Origin: Bacillota bacterium
GTDB lineage: Bacteria; Bacillota; Limnochordia; Darwinibacteriales; Darwinibacteriaceae
Assembly (NCBI GenBank): GCA_012838305.1
Contig: DUPN01000100.1
Coordinates: 94,489-158,488 of the forward strand
Length of the DNA: 64,000 bases
Reading direction: 5' to 3'
In this document: one piece after another, positions 47,074 through 56,995 of the stretch
How the letters are laid out: every line of letters begins with the position of its first letter
Numbering within the stretch: position 1 is the stretch's first letter
The notes under the pieces: generated by a model
What the model saw: the letters and a program-made list of their open reading frames with translations, nothing else
What the model was told of the DNA's origin: nothing
Databases searched by the model: none
Position numbers and translations under genes: made by a program

Positions 47074-48220
47074 GCCAATCGCTGGTCAATAGACGCTGGG
47101 CCAATTCCACCTGGGCATATTCCACAAGCTTAGCCCAGTCCTGGCTGAGTGCAGCTTGGACAAGTTCAGGAGCGACCTTCAGATAGTCAGCAGCTTCTTG
47201 GGTCAGTCTTTCCTGCAGCATCATCTGCACGCTGGCCCAGTCCCGTTTGAGCAAAGCATCTGCCTCCCAGGGCGAGACACCTCTCTCCACAAGCTCCTCA
47301 TAGAGCTCATAGCTGACTTCTTCGCCAAGGAGTTCCCAATCACCGGCAATGATGGCATTGATTTGGGCCGGCGTGAGCACATCCACCAAGGCCTGGGTGG
47401 CCTGATTCAGACCCTCTAGGAGGGCCTGGGCTGTGGATTTTTCCTCAAGACGGACCAGGAGCGCCTGCTGCCCCCGGGCCAGGATCAGGGCGTTTTGTCC
47501 CTTTTTCAACTCTTCATCCCGATTAATGGTGTTGCGGGTCAAAGAACCGGGGGAGACGTAGAGTGTTTCATCCAAGAGATCCATCACCAAGGTCTCGTCC
47601 CCTGCAGCCTTTTTCAAGGCAATTTGTCTCCCTTCCACCTCTGCGATCACGCCTTCCACTTCTTCCAGCTGCAGGGCCTGATGGACAATGAAAGCCGCTT
47701 CACTGCGGGTGATCAAGCGATAGGGTTCAAAGCGTCCTGACATATGGGTGGGCAAAAGGCCCAGCCTCTGCAGGAACTCCGCACCCATGAATCCTGGGTA
47801 GTCCAGGGCAAGATCCTTAAAGGAAGGATAGAAGCCCTCGGGAGCCTGGAGATGTTCTCCAAGGCCTAAGAGATTGGCCAAAAGGCTGGCGAATTCACCC
47901 CGGGTTATACCTTCCGGATGGGCCACCAAGAGATCTCCGAGCCAATCTTCTACCTGGTCCCTTTCTTCTGCTGTAAGCTCAAAAACCTGGGTAAGAAGGG
48001 TCAAGGCATCCTCGTGACTGAGGCTGGCAGAGGGCGAAAAGAGATCGCTCCACAGGTCCTCAAAGAGACCCTGCTCCTCCAGGGACAGGATGGCATCTTT
48101 GGCCCAGTTGTAGTCAATATCGCTAAAAGCAGCATGGCCAATGGCACCACATAGAAAAGGGCTGACCAAGAGCACAAGAACAAGAATAAGAGCGTTGAAC
48201 TTTGTGGGTCGCATACGCAT
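47051..48220 (-). CDS. S-layer homology (SLH) domain protein
   Basis: Signal peptide then SLH-like FSDIDYNWAKDAILSLEEQGLFED, ITRGEFASLLANLLGL, RLITRSEAAFIVHQAL. Confidence 0.75.
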   Translation of the reverse strand: MRMRPTKFNALILVLVLLVSPFLCGAIGHAAFSDIDYNWAKDAILSLEEQGLFEDLWSDLFSPSASLSHEDALTLLTQVFELTAEERDQVEDWLGDLLVAHPEGITRGEFASLLANLLGLGEHLQAPEGFYPSFKDLALDYPGFMGAEFLQRLGLLPTHMSGRFEPYRLITRSEAAFIVHQALQLEEVEGVIAEVEGRQIALKKAAGDETLVMDLLDETLYVSPGSLTRNTINRDEELKKGQNALILARGQQALLVRLEEKSTAQALLEGLNQATQALVDVLTPAQINAIIAGDWELLGEEVSYELYEELVERGVSPWEADALLKRDWASVQMMLQERLTQEAADYLKVAPELVQAALSQDWAKLVEYAQVELAQRLLTSDWLRDATKN

Positions 48221-48379
48221 ACTCCTTTTTCTAAACTAAATCTATCTTACACCCCTTGATTCACCAAAGACAAGCTCAGCCCTCTATGTAATAGTAGGTA
48301 GATGGGGGCTCTTTACCCAACTCAGGCAGGTTTTTACAGAGCGGCGTGGAATAGACAAGGAAGAAATGGGGGATCTTCT

Positions 48380-50938
48380 GTGGGAAAACGTCTGTTTCTC
48401 CTTGATGGAAACAGCTTGATCAATCGAGCATTCTACGCCCTGCCGCCCCTGACCAATCAGGAGGGTCAGCCCACCAATGCCATCTATGGTCTCACAAACA
48501 TGCTCTTTCGCTTAAAAGAGGATTATGCTCCAGACCAGATCTTGGTCACCTTCGATGTATCGGGCCCCACCTTCCGCCACATGCAGTATGAGGAGTACAA
48601 GGCCAATCGCAAGGGAATGCCCGATGAGTTGCGCGCCCAGATTCCCGTGATGAAAGATCTCCTGGACAAACTGGGAATTGGCCGCCTGGAACTGATGGGC
48701 TATGAGGCCGATGACCTGCTGGGAACGGTGAGCCGGCAAGGGGAAGCCGAGGACTACCAAGTCTATATCGTCACAGGGGATCGCGATACCTTTCAGCTGA
48801 TCTCACCGCAGACGAAAGTGCTCTTCACAAAACGCGGCATCACAGAAACAGAGCTTGTGGATGAGGCCGCCCTGCGCCAAAACTATGGAGTGACACCGGA
48901 GCAAGTGGTGGATCTCAAGGGCTTAATGGGTGACAGTTCCGACAACATTCCCGGAGTGCCCAGCGTAGGGCAAAAAACGGCCCTTAAGCTGTTACAAAGC
49001 TATGGTTCCATCGAAGGGGTTTACGCCCATATCGAGGAGATTAAGGGCAAACTCCGCGATAGGCTGGTGGAGTATGAACGACAGGCCTTCCTCAGCAGAG
49101 AACTGGCCACCATCCGGTGCGACGCACCGGTGCAAGTCAACCTAGCCGAAGTGGGGGAGATGGACCATGAGGCGGTGCGAGACGCATTCGAGCGGCTGGG
49201 ATTTCGTACCCTCCTTGACCGTCTGGGGGTCAGACCCCCTACCGGCCTGGAGATTGTGCTCCAAGATGACTGGGCCAGCTTCAAGAGGGAACTGGACAGG
49301 GCGAACAGGGTCTACATGCACTGCACAGAGGATCGCCAGACGCTCTATTGCTTAATCAAAGACACAGTCTGGGCCTTTGCAGGCCGTCACCTCAAGGATA
49401 AGCTAGGCGCGCTGAGGGAGGGGCTTTCGGGCCAAGAGCTCTATGCCACAAATGGTAAGGAGATCCTGCATCTGCTGGGAGCGGAGGGCTCGGATCTGGT
49501 GTCCTTCGATCTGGAGCTGGCCTTGTACTGTCTGGATCCCGAACGGAGATGGGATCTGGCGGCCATCTGCGCCCGCTTTGGACAACCCCAAACCAACCTG
49601 TCCCCCAAGGAGCCGACCTATCCCGGAGCATATCTCAAGGTCTTTCAAGGGGTAGCAGACCAGGTGAAAGAGGAGCTCACCACAGACGATCTGTGGTCTC
49701 TGTACGCCAAACTGGAGCTTCCCCTGCTGACAGTATTGGCCCAGATGGAAGCCTATGGCATTTTGCTTGATCCCCACAAGATCGCAAGCATCTCCGGGGA
49801 GTTGGCAGAGACATTAGAAAAGCTGACAAGGGCGATCCATGGGGAGGCCGGGGAAGCGTTCAACATCAATTCCCCTAAACAGCTGGGAGCTATTCTCTTT
49901 GACAAACTGGGCCTTCCTGTCCTGAAGCGGACCAAGACAGGCCCCTCCACCAGCGCCGAGGTTTTAGAAGAGTTGAGCGATCACCCCATCGTCGCCAGCG
50001 TGCTGGAGTACCGGCAAGTGGCCAAACTGAAATCCACTTATACGGATTCCCTGGCCGAGTTGATTCACCCGGAAACCAAGCGGATCCATACCACCTTTAA
50101 TCAAACGGTGACCGCCACAGGACGCCTCTCCAGCACCCACCCGAACTTACAGAATATTCCTGTACGCAGCCTAGAGGGGCGCCGGATTCGAGAAGCCTTT
50201 GTGGCCCCCCCAGGATACCTGCTCTTAAGTGCGGACTACTCCCAGATTGAGCTGCGCCTCTTGGCCCATCTCTCAGGGGATCCCGTTCTTTTGGAGGCCT
50301 TCCGCAGTGGACTGGATATTCATGCCCAAACCGCGGCCGAAGTCTTTGGCCTCTCCTTAGAGGAGGTCACCCCTGAACAGCGTAATGCGGCCAAAGCTAT
50401 CAATTTTGGCATCATCTACGGCATCTCCAGCTTTGGCCTGGCCAAGGGCATTAATCTCACCCGGGCTGAAGCGCAAAGCTACATCGACTCCTACTTCCTC
50501 CGCTACCCTTTGGTCAAGTCCTACCTCGATGGTCTAGTGGAGCTTGGCCGCCGCCAGGGCTATGTGACCACCTTAGCGAAGCGGAGACGCTATTTGCCAA
50601 ATTTGAAGAGCCGCAACTTCGCTCTGAGAAATTTTGCCGCCCGTACCGCCATGAATACACCAATTCAAGGCAGTGCCGCTGATCTGATCAAGCTGGCCAT
50701 GCTCAAGGTCCATGGAGCCCTAAAGGAGTCAGGTCTGAAGAGTAGACTGTTACTCCAAGTCCATGACGAACTTGTTTTGGAGGTTCCCCAGGACGAGCTG
50801 CCCTTAGCCGCTCAGCTAGTAAAAGAAGAAATGGAAGAGGTTTATCCCCTGGATGTGCCCCTAAAGGTGGGCGTCTCCTACGGACCGAACTGGAGTGACA
50901 CAAGACCCTTCCCCTTTGAGGAGCAAACCAATGCCTGA
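48380..50938 (+). CDS. polA: DNA polymerase I
   Basis: LFLLDGNSLINRAFYALPPL, DKLGIGRLELMGYEADDLLGT, LSADYSQIELRLLAHLSGD, AAKAINFGIIYGIS, LLLQVHDELVLEVP. GTG 48380 preferred start. Confidence 0.96.
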   Translation: MGKRLFLLDGNSLINRAFYALPPLTNQEGQPTNAIYGLTNMLFRLKEDYAPDQILVTFDVSGPTFRHMQYEEYKANRKGMPDELRAQIPVMKDLLDKLGIGRLELMGYEADDLLGTVSRQGEAEDYQVYIVTGDRDTFQLISPQTKVLFTKRGITETELVDEAALRQNYGVTPEQVVDLKGLMGDSSDNIPGVPSVGQKTALKLLQSYGSIEGVYAHIEEIKGKLRDRLVEYERQAFLSRELATIRCDAPVQVNLAEVGEMDHEAVRDAFERLGFRTLLDRLGVRPPTGLEIVLQDDWASFKRELDRANRVYMHCTEDRQTLYCLIKDTVWAFAGRHLKDKLGALREGLSGQELYATNGKEILHLLGAEGSDLVSFDLELALYCLDPERRWDLAAICARFGQPQTNLSPKEPTYPGAYLKVFQGVADQVKEELTTDDLWSLYAKLELPLLTVLAQMEAYGILLDPHKIASISGELAETLEKLTRAIHGEAGEAFNINSPKQLGAILFDKLGLPVLKRTKTGPSTSAEVLEELSDHPIVASVLEYRQVAKLKSTYTDSLAELIHPETKRIHTTFNQTVTATGRLSSTHPNLQNIPVRSLEGRRIREAFVAPPGYLLLSADYSQIELRLLAHLSGDPVLLEAFRSGLDIHAQTAAEVFGLSLEEVTPEQRNAAKAINFGIIYGISSFGLAKGINLTRAEAQSYIDSYFLRYPLVKSYLDGLVELGRRQGYVTTLAKRRRYLPNLKSRNFALRNFAARTAMNTPIQGSAADLIKLAMLKVHGALKESGLKSRLLLQVHDELVLEVPQDELPLAAQLVKEEMEEVYPLDVPLKVGVSYGPNWSDTRPFPFEEQTNA

Positions 50939-51761
50939 ACTGCCCGAAGTAGAAACAGTACGACGCAGTCTCCTGCCGGTGATTCTGCATAAGACCATTG
51001 AAACGGTGGAACTACGGTATGAACGGATTTTGCAGCATTGTTCGCCCCAGGTCTTCCAAGAGAAACTGATGGGAAATCGCTTCCTTGACCTTGTGCGGCG
51101 GGGGAAGTATTTGATTTTCTCTTTAGAGGACGAGTTGGAACTGGTGGCACACCTGCGGATGACAGGGCGCTTGATCTTCTATTCCGATTGCAGTATTCCC
51201 ATGGCGAAGCACACCTCGGTCGTCTTTGGCTTTGGCTCCGAGGGTGCTTTACGTTTTGAAGACGTGCGCAAATTTGGCACCCTGGACCTGGTGAAAAGGG
51301 GGGAGTATGACCAGATTAAGGGACTCAAGAGCCTTGGGGTCGAACCCCTGTCCCCCAACTTTACCCAGGCCTCCCTGCAAGCTCTGACCGCAAAAAGCAC
51401 GGCCAAGATCAAAGCTCTGCTCCTCGATCAAAGAAAAATCGCAGGGCTGGGGAATATTTACGCCGACGAAAGTCTTTTCTTGGCTGGGCTGCACCCGGAA
51501 CGGCCCGCAGGCTCCCTCAGCGATCACGAGCTGAGCAGGCTCCACGGAGCGATTGTCCAAGTTCTCCAGGATGCCATCGGGAACCAAGGGACAACCCTCC
51601 GGGACTACCGCACAGGCTATGGCCAGGAAGGATCCTTCCAAAATAAACTGCAGATTTACGGTAAAAAAGGGGGGAAATGCCCCCGCTGTGGAGTACACTT
51701 AGAGCATAGGAAAGTTGCAGGCCGCACAAGCCATTTTTGTCCGTCCTGCCAGAGGGAGTAG
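50931..51761 (+). CDS. mutM: Formamidopyrimidine-DNA glycosylase
   Basis: MPELPEVETVRRSL, LLLDQRKIAGLGNIYADESLF, C-terminal zinc finger CPRCG...CPSCQ. Confidence 0.96.
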   Translation: MPELPEVETVRRSLLPVILHKTIETVELRYERILQHCSPQVFQEKLMGNRFLDLVRRGKYLIFSLEDELELVAHLRMTGRLIFYSDCSIPMAKHTSVVFGFGSEGALRFEDVRKFGTLDLVKRGEYDQIKGLKSLGVEPLSPNFTQASLQALTAKSTAKIKALLLDQRKIAGLGNIYADESLFLAGLHPERPAGSLSDHELSRLHGAIVQVLQDAIGNQGTTLRDYRTGYGQEGSFQNKLQIYGKKGGKCPRCGVHLEHRKVAGRTSHFCPSCQRE

Positions 51762-51767
51762 TGCCCG

Positions 51768-52361
51768 ATGATTGGAATTACTGGTGGAATTGCCAGTGGA
51801 AAGAGCGCGGTATCCGAGCGCTTAAGGCATTTGGGAGCCGTTGTGCTCGATGCCGACCGCTTGGCTCGGGAGGTGGTCAAACCGCTCACGCCTGGCTGGG
51901 TGATGGTGAAGCAAGCGTTTCCCGAAGTGATCCAGGAGGACTTGGAAATTGACCGCAAACGGCTGGGACAAATCGTTTTCGCCCAGACCGCAAAGCGCCA
52001 GCTTCTGGAAAGCATCATCCACCCTCAGGTACTAGAAGAGCTTTTGCGCCAAGCCAAGCACGAAGAACAAGGCGGAAGGACTGTTTTCGCCGAGGTACCC
52101 CTGCTCTATGAAGTAGGCTGGGAACAGTATATGGAAGAGGTTTGGGTCGTATACATCCCCCAGGAGCTTCAGCTGAAGCGGCTGATTAGCAGAGCCCGTC
52201 TGTCCGAAGCAGACGCCTTGCAGCGCATAGCCAGCCAGATGCCGCTGGAGGAAAAGAAGCAGCGGGCGAAAAAAGTAATTGATAACAGCGGCTCCCTGGC
52301 TGAAACCTTCCGGCAGGTGGACGCTCTCTGGCAGGAGCTCAGCTCTGCCTTTCCAAGTTGA
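51768..52361 (+). CDS. coaE: Dephospho-CoA kinase
   Basis: IGITGGIASGKSAVSERLRHLGAVVLDADRLAREV, VFAEVPLLYEVGWE. Confidence 0.95.
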   Translation: MIGITGGIASGKSAVSERLRHLGAVVLDADRLAREVVKPLTPGWVMVKQAFPEVIQEDLEIDRKRLGQIVFAQTAKRQLLESIIHPQVLEELLRQAKHEEQGGRTVFAEVPLLYEVGWEQYMEEVWVVYIPQELQLKRLISRARLSEADALQRIASQMPLEEKKQRAKKVIDNSGSLAETFRQVDALWQELSSAFPS

Positions 52362-52370
52362 TCAGGGGGA

Positions 52371-52916
52371 ATGACCTTGCGGCGTCTTTCGTTTTTTGCA
52401 CTTTTATTCGTCCTTGTCCTTATTTTCTTACTGTTACCCAGTATCCTGCGCATCGTTTTTCCCCTCCACTACCCAGAACTGATTGCCGAGTTCGCGGAAA
52501 CCTTTGACCTTGACGGGGCTCTGGTGGGCGCGGTGATTCAGGTCGAGAGCAATTTTCGCCCCGATGCCATCTCCCGCAAGGGGGCCATCGGACTGATGCA
52601 GATTATGCCTGAAACCGCAGCCTGGCTCGGGGAGCAGAGGGGACAAACCATCACCAAAGACGATCTCTTTGACCCCAAGATTAATGTGGAAGTGGGAACC
52701 CTCTACTTGAAATACCTTCTGGACCGCTTTCCCACAGATTACGCGGCCCTGGCCGCCTACAATGCGGGACCAACCAATGCCCGGCGCTGGCTGGAGGACA
52801 ATCTCTGGGACGGGTCCTATGAGCGCACAGGTCAGATCCCCTTTGAGGAGACCCGCTCGTATGTGCGCAAAGTGATCATGATGCGCCGTTTGTACCAACT
52901 TTTGTATCAATCCTGA
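52371..52916 (+). CDS. Lytic transglycosylase (SLT domain)
   Basis: VIQVESNFRPDAISRKGAIGLMQIMPETAAWLG, GTLYLKYLLDRF, ALAAYNAGPTNARRWL. Confidence 0.94.
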   Translation: MTLRRLSFFALLFVLVLIFLLLPSILRIVFPLHYPELIAEFAETFDLDGALVGAVIQVESNFRPDAISRKGAIGLMQIMPETAAWLGEQRGQTITKDDLFDPKINVEVGTLYLKYLLDRFPTDYAALAAYNAGPTNARRWLEDNLWDGSYERTGQIPFEETRSYVRKVIMMRRLYQLLYQS

Positions 52917-52952
52917 TCGTAACGGTTGAAGCATGGAGAGGAGCAAGCAGCT

Positions 52953-53987
52953 ATGGTGAAGCAGATTGGAAGAGTACAGGATGTGGAGATGTTTTGGCCC
53001 AAACAGCCCAGGCTCTTTTCCGCCACCCACGAAGAGATTCGCAGCGGTCTAACCACAGATATTTACTTTGTCAAAACCAAGGAAATCCTAGATAAAATGC
53101 ACAGAGATGACACCCATGTTGTGGCCGAGATTTTCCCTAGGCGAGCAGGTATCTTCGCTGGGCTGCCCGAGGCCAAGGTGCTCTTGGATGGTCTGGGCCT
53201 GGAAGTGTGGAGCCTGCCGGAGGGAGCCCCCTTTGCAGCGAAGGATGTGGTCATGCGGATCCACGGGCGCTACATAAACTTCGGCATCTTCGAAACAGCC
53301 ATCTTGGGAATCCTGGCCAGTTCCAGCGGCTGGGCTACAGCAGCCCGCATCGCCAAAAATGCCGCGGATGGTAGGCCAGTCCTCTGCTTTGGAGCCCGAC
53401 ATGTGCATCCAGCGGTAGCTCCCGTAATGGAGCGGGCGGCCATTGTGGGGGGAGCGGACGGAGCCTCCTGCATTCTAGGAGCAAAACTGGCCGGGCTGGA
53501 ACCCTCAGGAACGGTGCCCCATGCCTTATTTCTGATTGTGGGAGACACCCTGGAAGCGGCCCAGGCCTACCACGCCTTTATGCCCCCAGGATCGGTCCGC
53601 TCGATGCTCGTGGATACCTTCAAGGACGAAGTGGAAGAGAGTTTGCGACTAGCCCGATCGCCCGGCACAGGTCTGGAGTCGGTCCGCCTGGACACCCCCA
53701 GTGAACGGGGTGGGGTCACCCCCGGACTGATCAGGGAACTGAGGGCCAAACTCGATCTGGCGGGACATCAGGGGATCAAGATCTTTGTGAGCGGAGGTTT
53801 GGATCCCGATCGCATTCAGCTTCTATCGGAAGCGGGAGCCGATGCCTTTGGAGTCGGCAGCTATATTTCCAGTGCAGCCGCGATCGATATGACCATGGAT
53901 ATTAAGGAAGTAAATGGAGAGGCCGTAGCCAAGCGGGGCCGAATTCCAGGCTTAAGCTCAGCCCCTCGCCTGGAGCGGATTCTGTAA
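52953..53987 (+). CDS. Nicotinate phosphoribosyltransferase-like protein
   Basis: FSATHEEIRSGLTTDIYFVKTKEIL, FGARHVHPAVAPVMERAAIVGGADGASCILGAKLAG, IKIFVSGGLDPDRIQLL. Confidence 0.85.
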   Translation: MVKQIGRVQDVEMFWPKQPRLFSATHEEIRSGLTTDIYFVKTKEILDKMHRDDTHVVAEIFPRRAGIFAGLPEAKVLLDGLGLEVWSLPEGAPFAAKDVVMRIHGRYINFGIFETAILGILASSSGWATAARIAKNAADGRPVLCFGARHVHPAVAPVMERAAIVGGADGASCILGAKLAGLEPSGTVPHALFLIVGDTLEAAQAYHAFMPPGSVRSMLVDTFKDEVEESLRLARSPGTGLESVRLDTPSERGGVTPGLIRELRAKLDLAGHQGIKIFVSGGLDPDRIQLLSEAGADAFGVGSYISSAAAIDMTMDIKEVNGEAVAKRGRIPGLSSAPRLERIL

Positions 53988-54000
53988 AGGGGTCTGGAAT

Positions 54001-54642
54001 ATGGAACAGTCAATCAAAGCCCGAGTGATTGCCTTGGCCCAAGAGGATCCCTTCCTAACGGTCAAGAATCTGGCGAAGGAGGCCGGGACCACAACCCCCT
54101 ATGTACGGACCATCCTCTCCGAAGCCGGACTCTCCCTGAATGAAATGCGCCGTCTCTATGCCCGGCGTCTGGAGCAGAGTGCGGGCGCAGTCAAGTCCGC
54201 AGCTGGGATTGAAGAGGTCCAGGCCGAACTGACCATTACCACGATCGAGGGAGACAAAACCGCGGTCAGAGAGTGGGCGGAGCAAACGCTCTTTCTGGCC
54301 AGTCGAGTGGAGAGGCGCCAGTCTCTCACGAGCTTCGTGCAGCTGATCACCCCCCATAGGCTGACGGTGGAGACCGCGGTGAAAAACATGCGGGATCTGC
54401 TGCCCCCCGCATGCCGGAAAGGCGCCAGGATCGCCCGGCAAGAGGCCCAGGTTCTGCCGGCCCCAAAAAGGCTTGACCCTAACTTGGACTGGCCCCCAGC
54501 GAGTCAGGTGCTCAAGCTGACCACTCTCTTGACCTGTGATCAGGAGCCCTTGGCCCTGGAGGTCAAATGGCTGGCTTTAGACGGTTTAGTGCTAACTTGG
54601 TCACATTTGGAGCCGGAAGTCGTGATCCAAGTGGGTAGTTAA
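54001..54642 (+). CDS. HTH-containing putative transcriptional regulator
   Basis: N-terminal HTH-like LTVKNLAKEAGTTTPYVRTILSEAGLSLNEMRRLYA; C-terminal region loosely UTRA/chorismate-lyase-like (inference). Confidence 0.5.
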   Translation: MEQSIKARVIALAQEDPFLTVKNLAKEAGTTTPYVRTILSEAGLSLNEMRRLYARRLEQSAGAVKSAAGIEEVQAELTITTIEGDKTAVREWAEQTLFLASRVERRQSLTSFVQLITPHRLTVETAVKNMRDLLPPACRKGARIARQEAQVLPAPKRLDPNLDWPPASQVLKLTTLLTCDQEPLALEVKWLALDGLVLTWSHLEPEVVIQVGS

Positions 54643-54707
54643 TACAAATCTCGTGGATTCTTCCAGCCTTTTTTTGCAGGAGATTCTACGGTTGTGGCGA
54701 ACAATGG

Positions 54708-54742
54708 TATGAAATCGCAAGGACACACCTTGTGATTTCATA
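54708..54742 (+). promoter_or_regulatory. 15-bp inverted repeat upstream of oppD-like gene
   Basis: TATGAAATCGCAAGG-acaca-CCTTGTGATTTCATA (one G-T pair), no T-run. Confidence 0.5.
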
Positions 54743-54795
54743 TTGGCAGCACCGCCCGCAGGGAAGCTGGCGGGGAAGAAGAGAGGGAGGGTATC

Positions 54796-55806
54796 ATGAC
54801 ACAGAAATTGTTGTCAGTTAGAGACCTCAAAACGTATTTTTATACCGATGACGGAGTGATTCCCGCCGTTGACGGTATTAGCTTTGATCTGCACAAGGGA
54901 GGGACCATCGGCATCGTCGGTGAATCAGGCTGCGGCAAGAGCGTAACCTCCCTATCCATTATGCGCCTAATCCCCAATCCGCCGGGGAAGATCGAGGGCG
55001 GTACAATCGAATTCGAAGGCCAAAATCTCCTGCAGCTCTCGGAGGCCGAGATGCGCCATATTCGTGGCAACGAGATCTCCATGATTTTCCAAGAGCCCAT
55101 GACCTCGCTCAATCCCGTCTTTACCGTGGGCAACCAAATCTCCGAAGCCATTATTCTCCATCAGAATTTGGACAAAGCGGCTGCACGGGAAAAGGCCATT
55201 GAAATGCTCCGGCTGGTGGGAATCCCCTCGCCAGAGCAGCGGGTGGATGAGTATCCGCATCAAATGAGCGGTGGAATGCGTCAAAGGGTCATGATTGCCA
55301 TGGCCTTATCCTGTAATCCTAAGTTACTAATTGCTGACGAACCCACAACGGCCCTTGACGTAACGATTCAGGCCCAAATTCTTGACCTCATGGCCGCCTT
55401 GAGAGAAGACCTCGGAACCGCGATTATGATGATCACCCATGACCTTGGCGTCATTGCCGAGGTGGTGGAAAAGGTGGTCGTTATGTATACGGGCAAAATC
55501 GTGGAGGCCGCGGACACCTATTCAATTTTTAAAGAGCCTCAGCATCCTTACACTATTGGTTTGTTAGCATCCATCCCTCGATTGGACGGCGATGGTTCCA
55601 GACTGCAGGCGATCCCCGGTTCTGTGCCTATTCCAGGCAGTTTCCCTGAGGGCTGCGGTTTCCATCCCCGCTGCGCCTTTGCCACGGATCTATGTGTGGC
55701 CAAAGAGCCCCCATCCTTTGAGGTGGCACCAAACCACTACGTAGCTTGCTGGAGAGTGGTGGACTTCAACGAGTCGGCCGATGTGAACCAGAAGGAGGTG
55801 GGCTAG
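54796..55806 (+). CDS. Oligopeptide/dipeptide ABC transporter ATP-binding protein (DppD/OppD)
   Basis: [55 protein letters not shown]-terminal [11 protein letters not shown]. Confidence 0.95.
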   Translation: MTQKLLSVRDLKTYFYTDDGVIPAVDGISFDLHKGGTIGIVGESGCGKSVTSLSIMRLIPNPPGKIEGGTIEFEGQNLLQLSEAEMRHIRGNEISMIFQEPMTSLNPVFTVGNQISEAIILHQNLDKAAAREKAIEMLRLVGIPSPEQRVDEYPHQMSGGMRQRVMIAMALSCNPKLLIADEPTTALDVTIQAQILDLMAALREDLGTAIMMITHDLGVIAEVVEKVVVMYTGKIVEAADTYSIFKEPQHPYTIGLLASIPRLDGDGSRLQAIPGSVPIPGSFPEGCGFHPRCAFATDLCVAKEPPSFEVAPNHYVACWRVVDFNESADVNQKEVG

Positions 55807-55809
55807 AAA

Positions 55810-56823
55810 ATGGCTGAAGCTGTAAGACAAGACGTATTGCTGAGCGTCAAAAACTTAGTCAAGCACTTTCCCATTCGCCAAGGTATTATCTTCTCCAAGC
55901 AAATCGGGGCAGTACAGGCGGTGGATGATATTACCTTTGATATCCAAAAGGGAGAAACCCTCGGTCTGGTAGGTGAGAGCGGATGCGGAAAGACAACGGC
56001 TGGCCGCTGCATTCTGCGCCTGATTGAACCTACATCAGGTCAGGTCATCTTTGACGGCAAGGACGTTCCCAGCCTGTCCAAGGAGGAACTGCGCGAGCTG
56101 CGCAAAGAAATGCAGATCATTTTCCAGGATCCCTACGGTTCCTTAAACCCCCGCATGACGGTGGGCGACATTATTGGCGAACCTCTGCACATTCACAAGC
56201 TGGCCAAGGGTGCAGAGAAGGAAAAGCGAGTGCGGGAGATTCTGGAGGTCGTAGGCTTAAGCGCTTTCCATGCTCGACGCTTCCCCCATGAGTTCTCCGG
56301 CGGCCAAAGACAGAGAATTGGAATTGCCAGGGCCCTTGCTGTGGATCCACGTTTGATCATCTGTGACGAACCCGTTTCGGCTCTGGACGTCTCCATTCAA
56401 GCCCAGGTCATCAACTTGCTCCAGGATTTGCAGACAGAGTTTGATCTGACCTACCTGTTTATTGCCCATGACCTCAGTGTGGTCAAGCACATTTCGGACC
56501 GGGTGGCCGTAATGTACCTGGGCAAGATTGTGGAACTCACAGACAAGACGGAATTGTATAGAAACCCGAAACATCCCTATACGCAGGCGCTGCTCTCCGC
56601 AATTCCGGAAGCGGATCCTACAATTAAGAAAGAGCGCATTATTCTCAAGGGCGATGTGCCTAGCCCCATCAATCCACCCCAGGGATGTCGTTTCCACACC
56701 CGCTGTCCCAAGGTGATGGATATTTGCCGATCCGTGGAACCGGAGTTTGTGGATTCGGGCCATGGTCACTTTGTTGCCTGCCACCTGGTTCCAGCGGCCC
56801 AAGGCGCGCAGAAGATGGCATAA
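55810..56823 (+). CDS. Oligopeptide/dipeptide ABC transporter ATP-binding protein (DppF/OppF)
   Basis: [61 protein letters not shown]. Confidence 0.95.
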   Translation: MAEAVRQDVLLSVKNLVKHFPIRQGIIFSKQIGAVQAVDDITFDIQKGETLGLVGESGCGKTTAGRCILRLIEPTSGQVIFDGKDVPSLSKEELRELRKEMQIIFQDPYGSLNPRMTVGDIIGEPLHIHKLAKGAEKEKRVREILEVVGLSAFHARRFPHEFSGGQRQRIGIARALAVDPRLIICDEPVSALDVSIQAQVINLLQDLQTEFDLTYLFIAHDLSVVKHISDRVAVMYLGKIVELTDKTELYRNPKHPYTQALLSAIPEADPTIKKERIILKGDVPSPINPPQGCRFHTRCPKVMDICRSVEPEFVDSGHGHFVACHLVPAAQGAQKMA

Positions 56824-56837
56824 GCTACGGGATTTGC

Positions 56838-56866
56838 TTGCCTTAGCGAAAACTTTGTGCTATGCT
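56838..56866 (+). promoter_or_regulatory. Sigma-A promoter TTGCCT-N17-TATGCT
   Basis: -35 at 56838-56843, -10 at 56861-56866. Confidence 0.65.
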
Positions 56867-56908
56867 AGAGGCAAAGAGAATAGTACCCGTGAGGACAACA
56901 GAAATGAG

Positions 56909-56958
56909 AAGTCCGACCGATGGGGGATCTTTGTGATCCCCTGCGGCGGACTTTTTTT
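56909..56958 (+). terminator. Leader terminator/attenuator upstream of glpA-like operon
   Basis: AAGTCCG ... GGGGATC-tttgt-GATCCCC ... CGGACTT-TTTTT, between promoter and ATG 56996. Confidence 0.75.
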
Positions 56959-56995
56959 ATTGGAAAAAGCGGGACAAAAGCGAGGAGGAGTGTTT

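Noticed and set aside
47051-48220. SLH protein as an OmpM-type outer-membrane tether
   Set aside because: It has SLH-like repeats, but the C-terminal region looks alpha-helical rather than porin-like, so it does not by itself support a diderm envelope.
56747-56995. N-terminal extension of GlpA-like ORF
   Set aside because: Spans the oppF end, a promoter and a terminator; ATG 56996 with SD gaggaggag is the sensible start.
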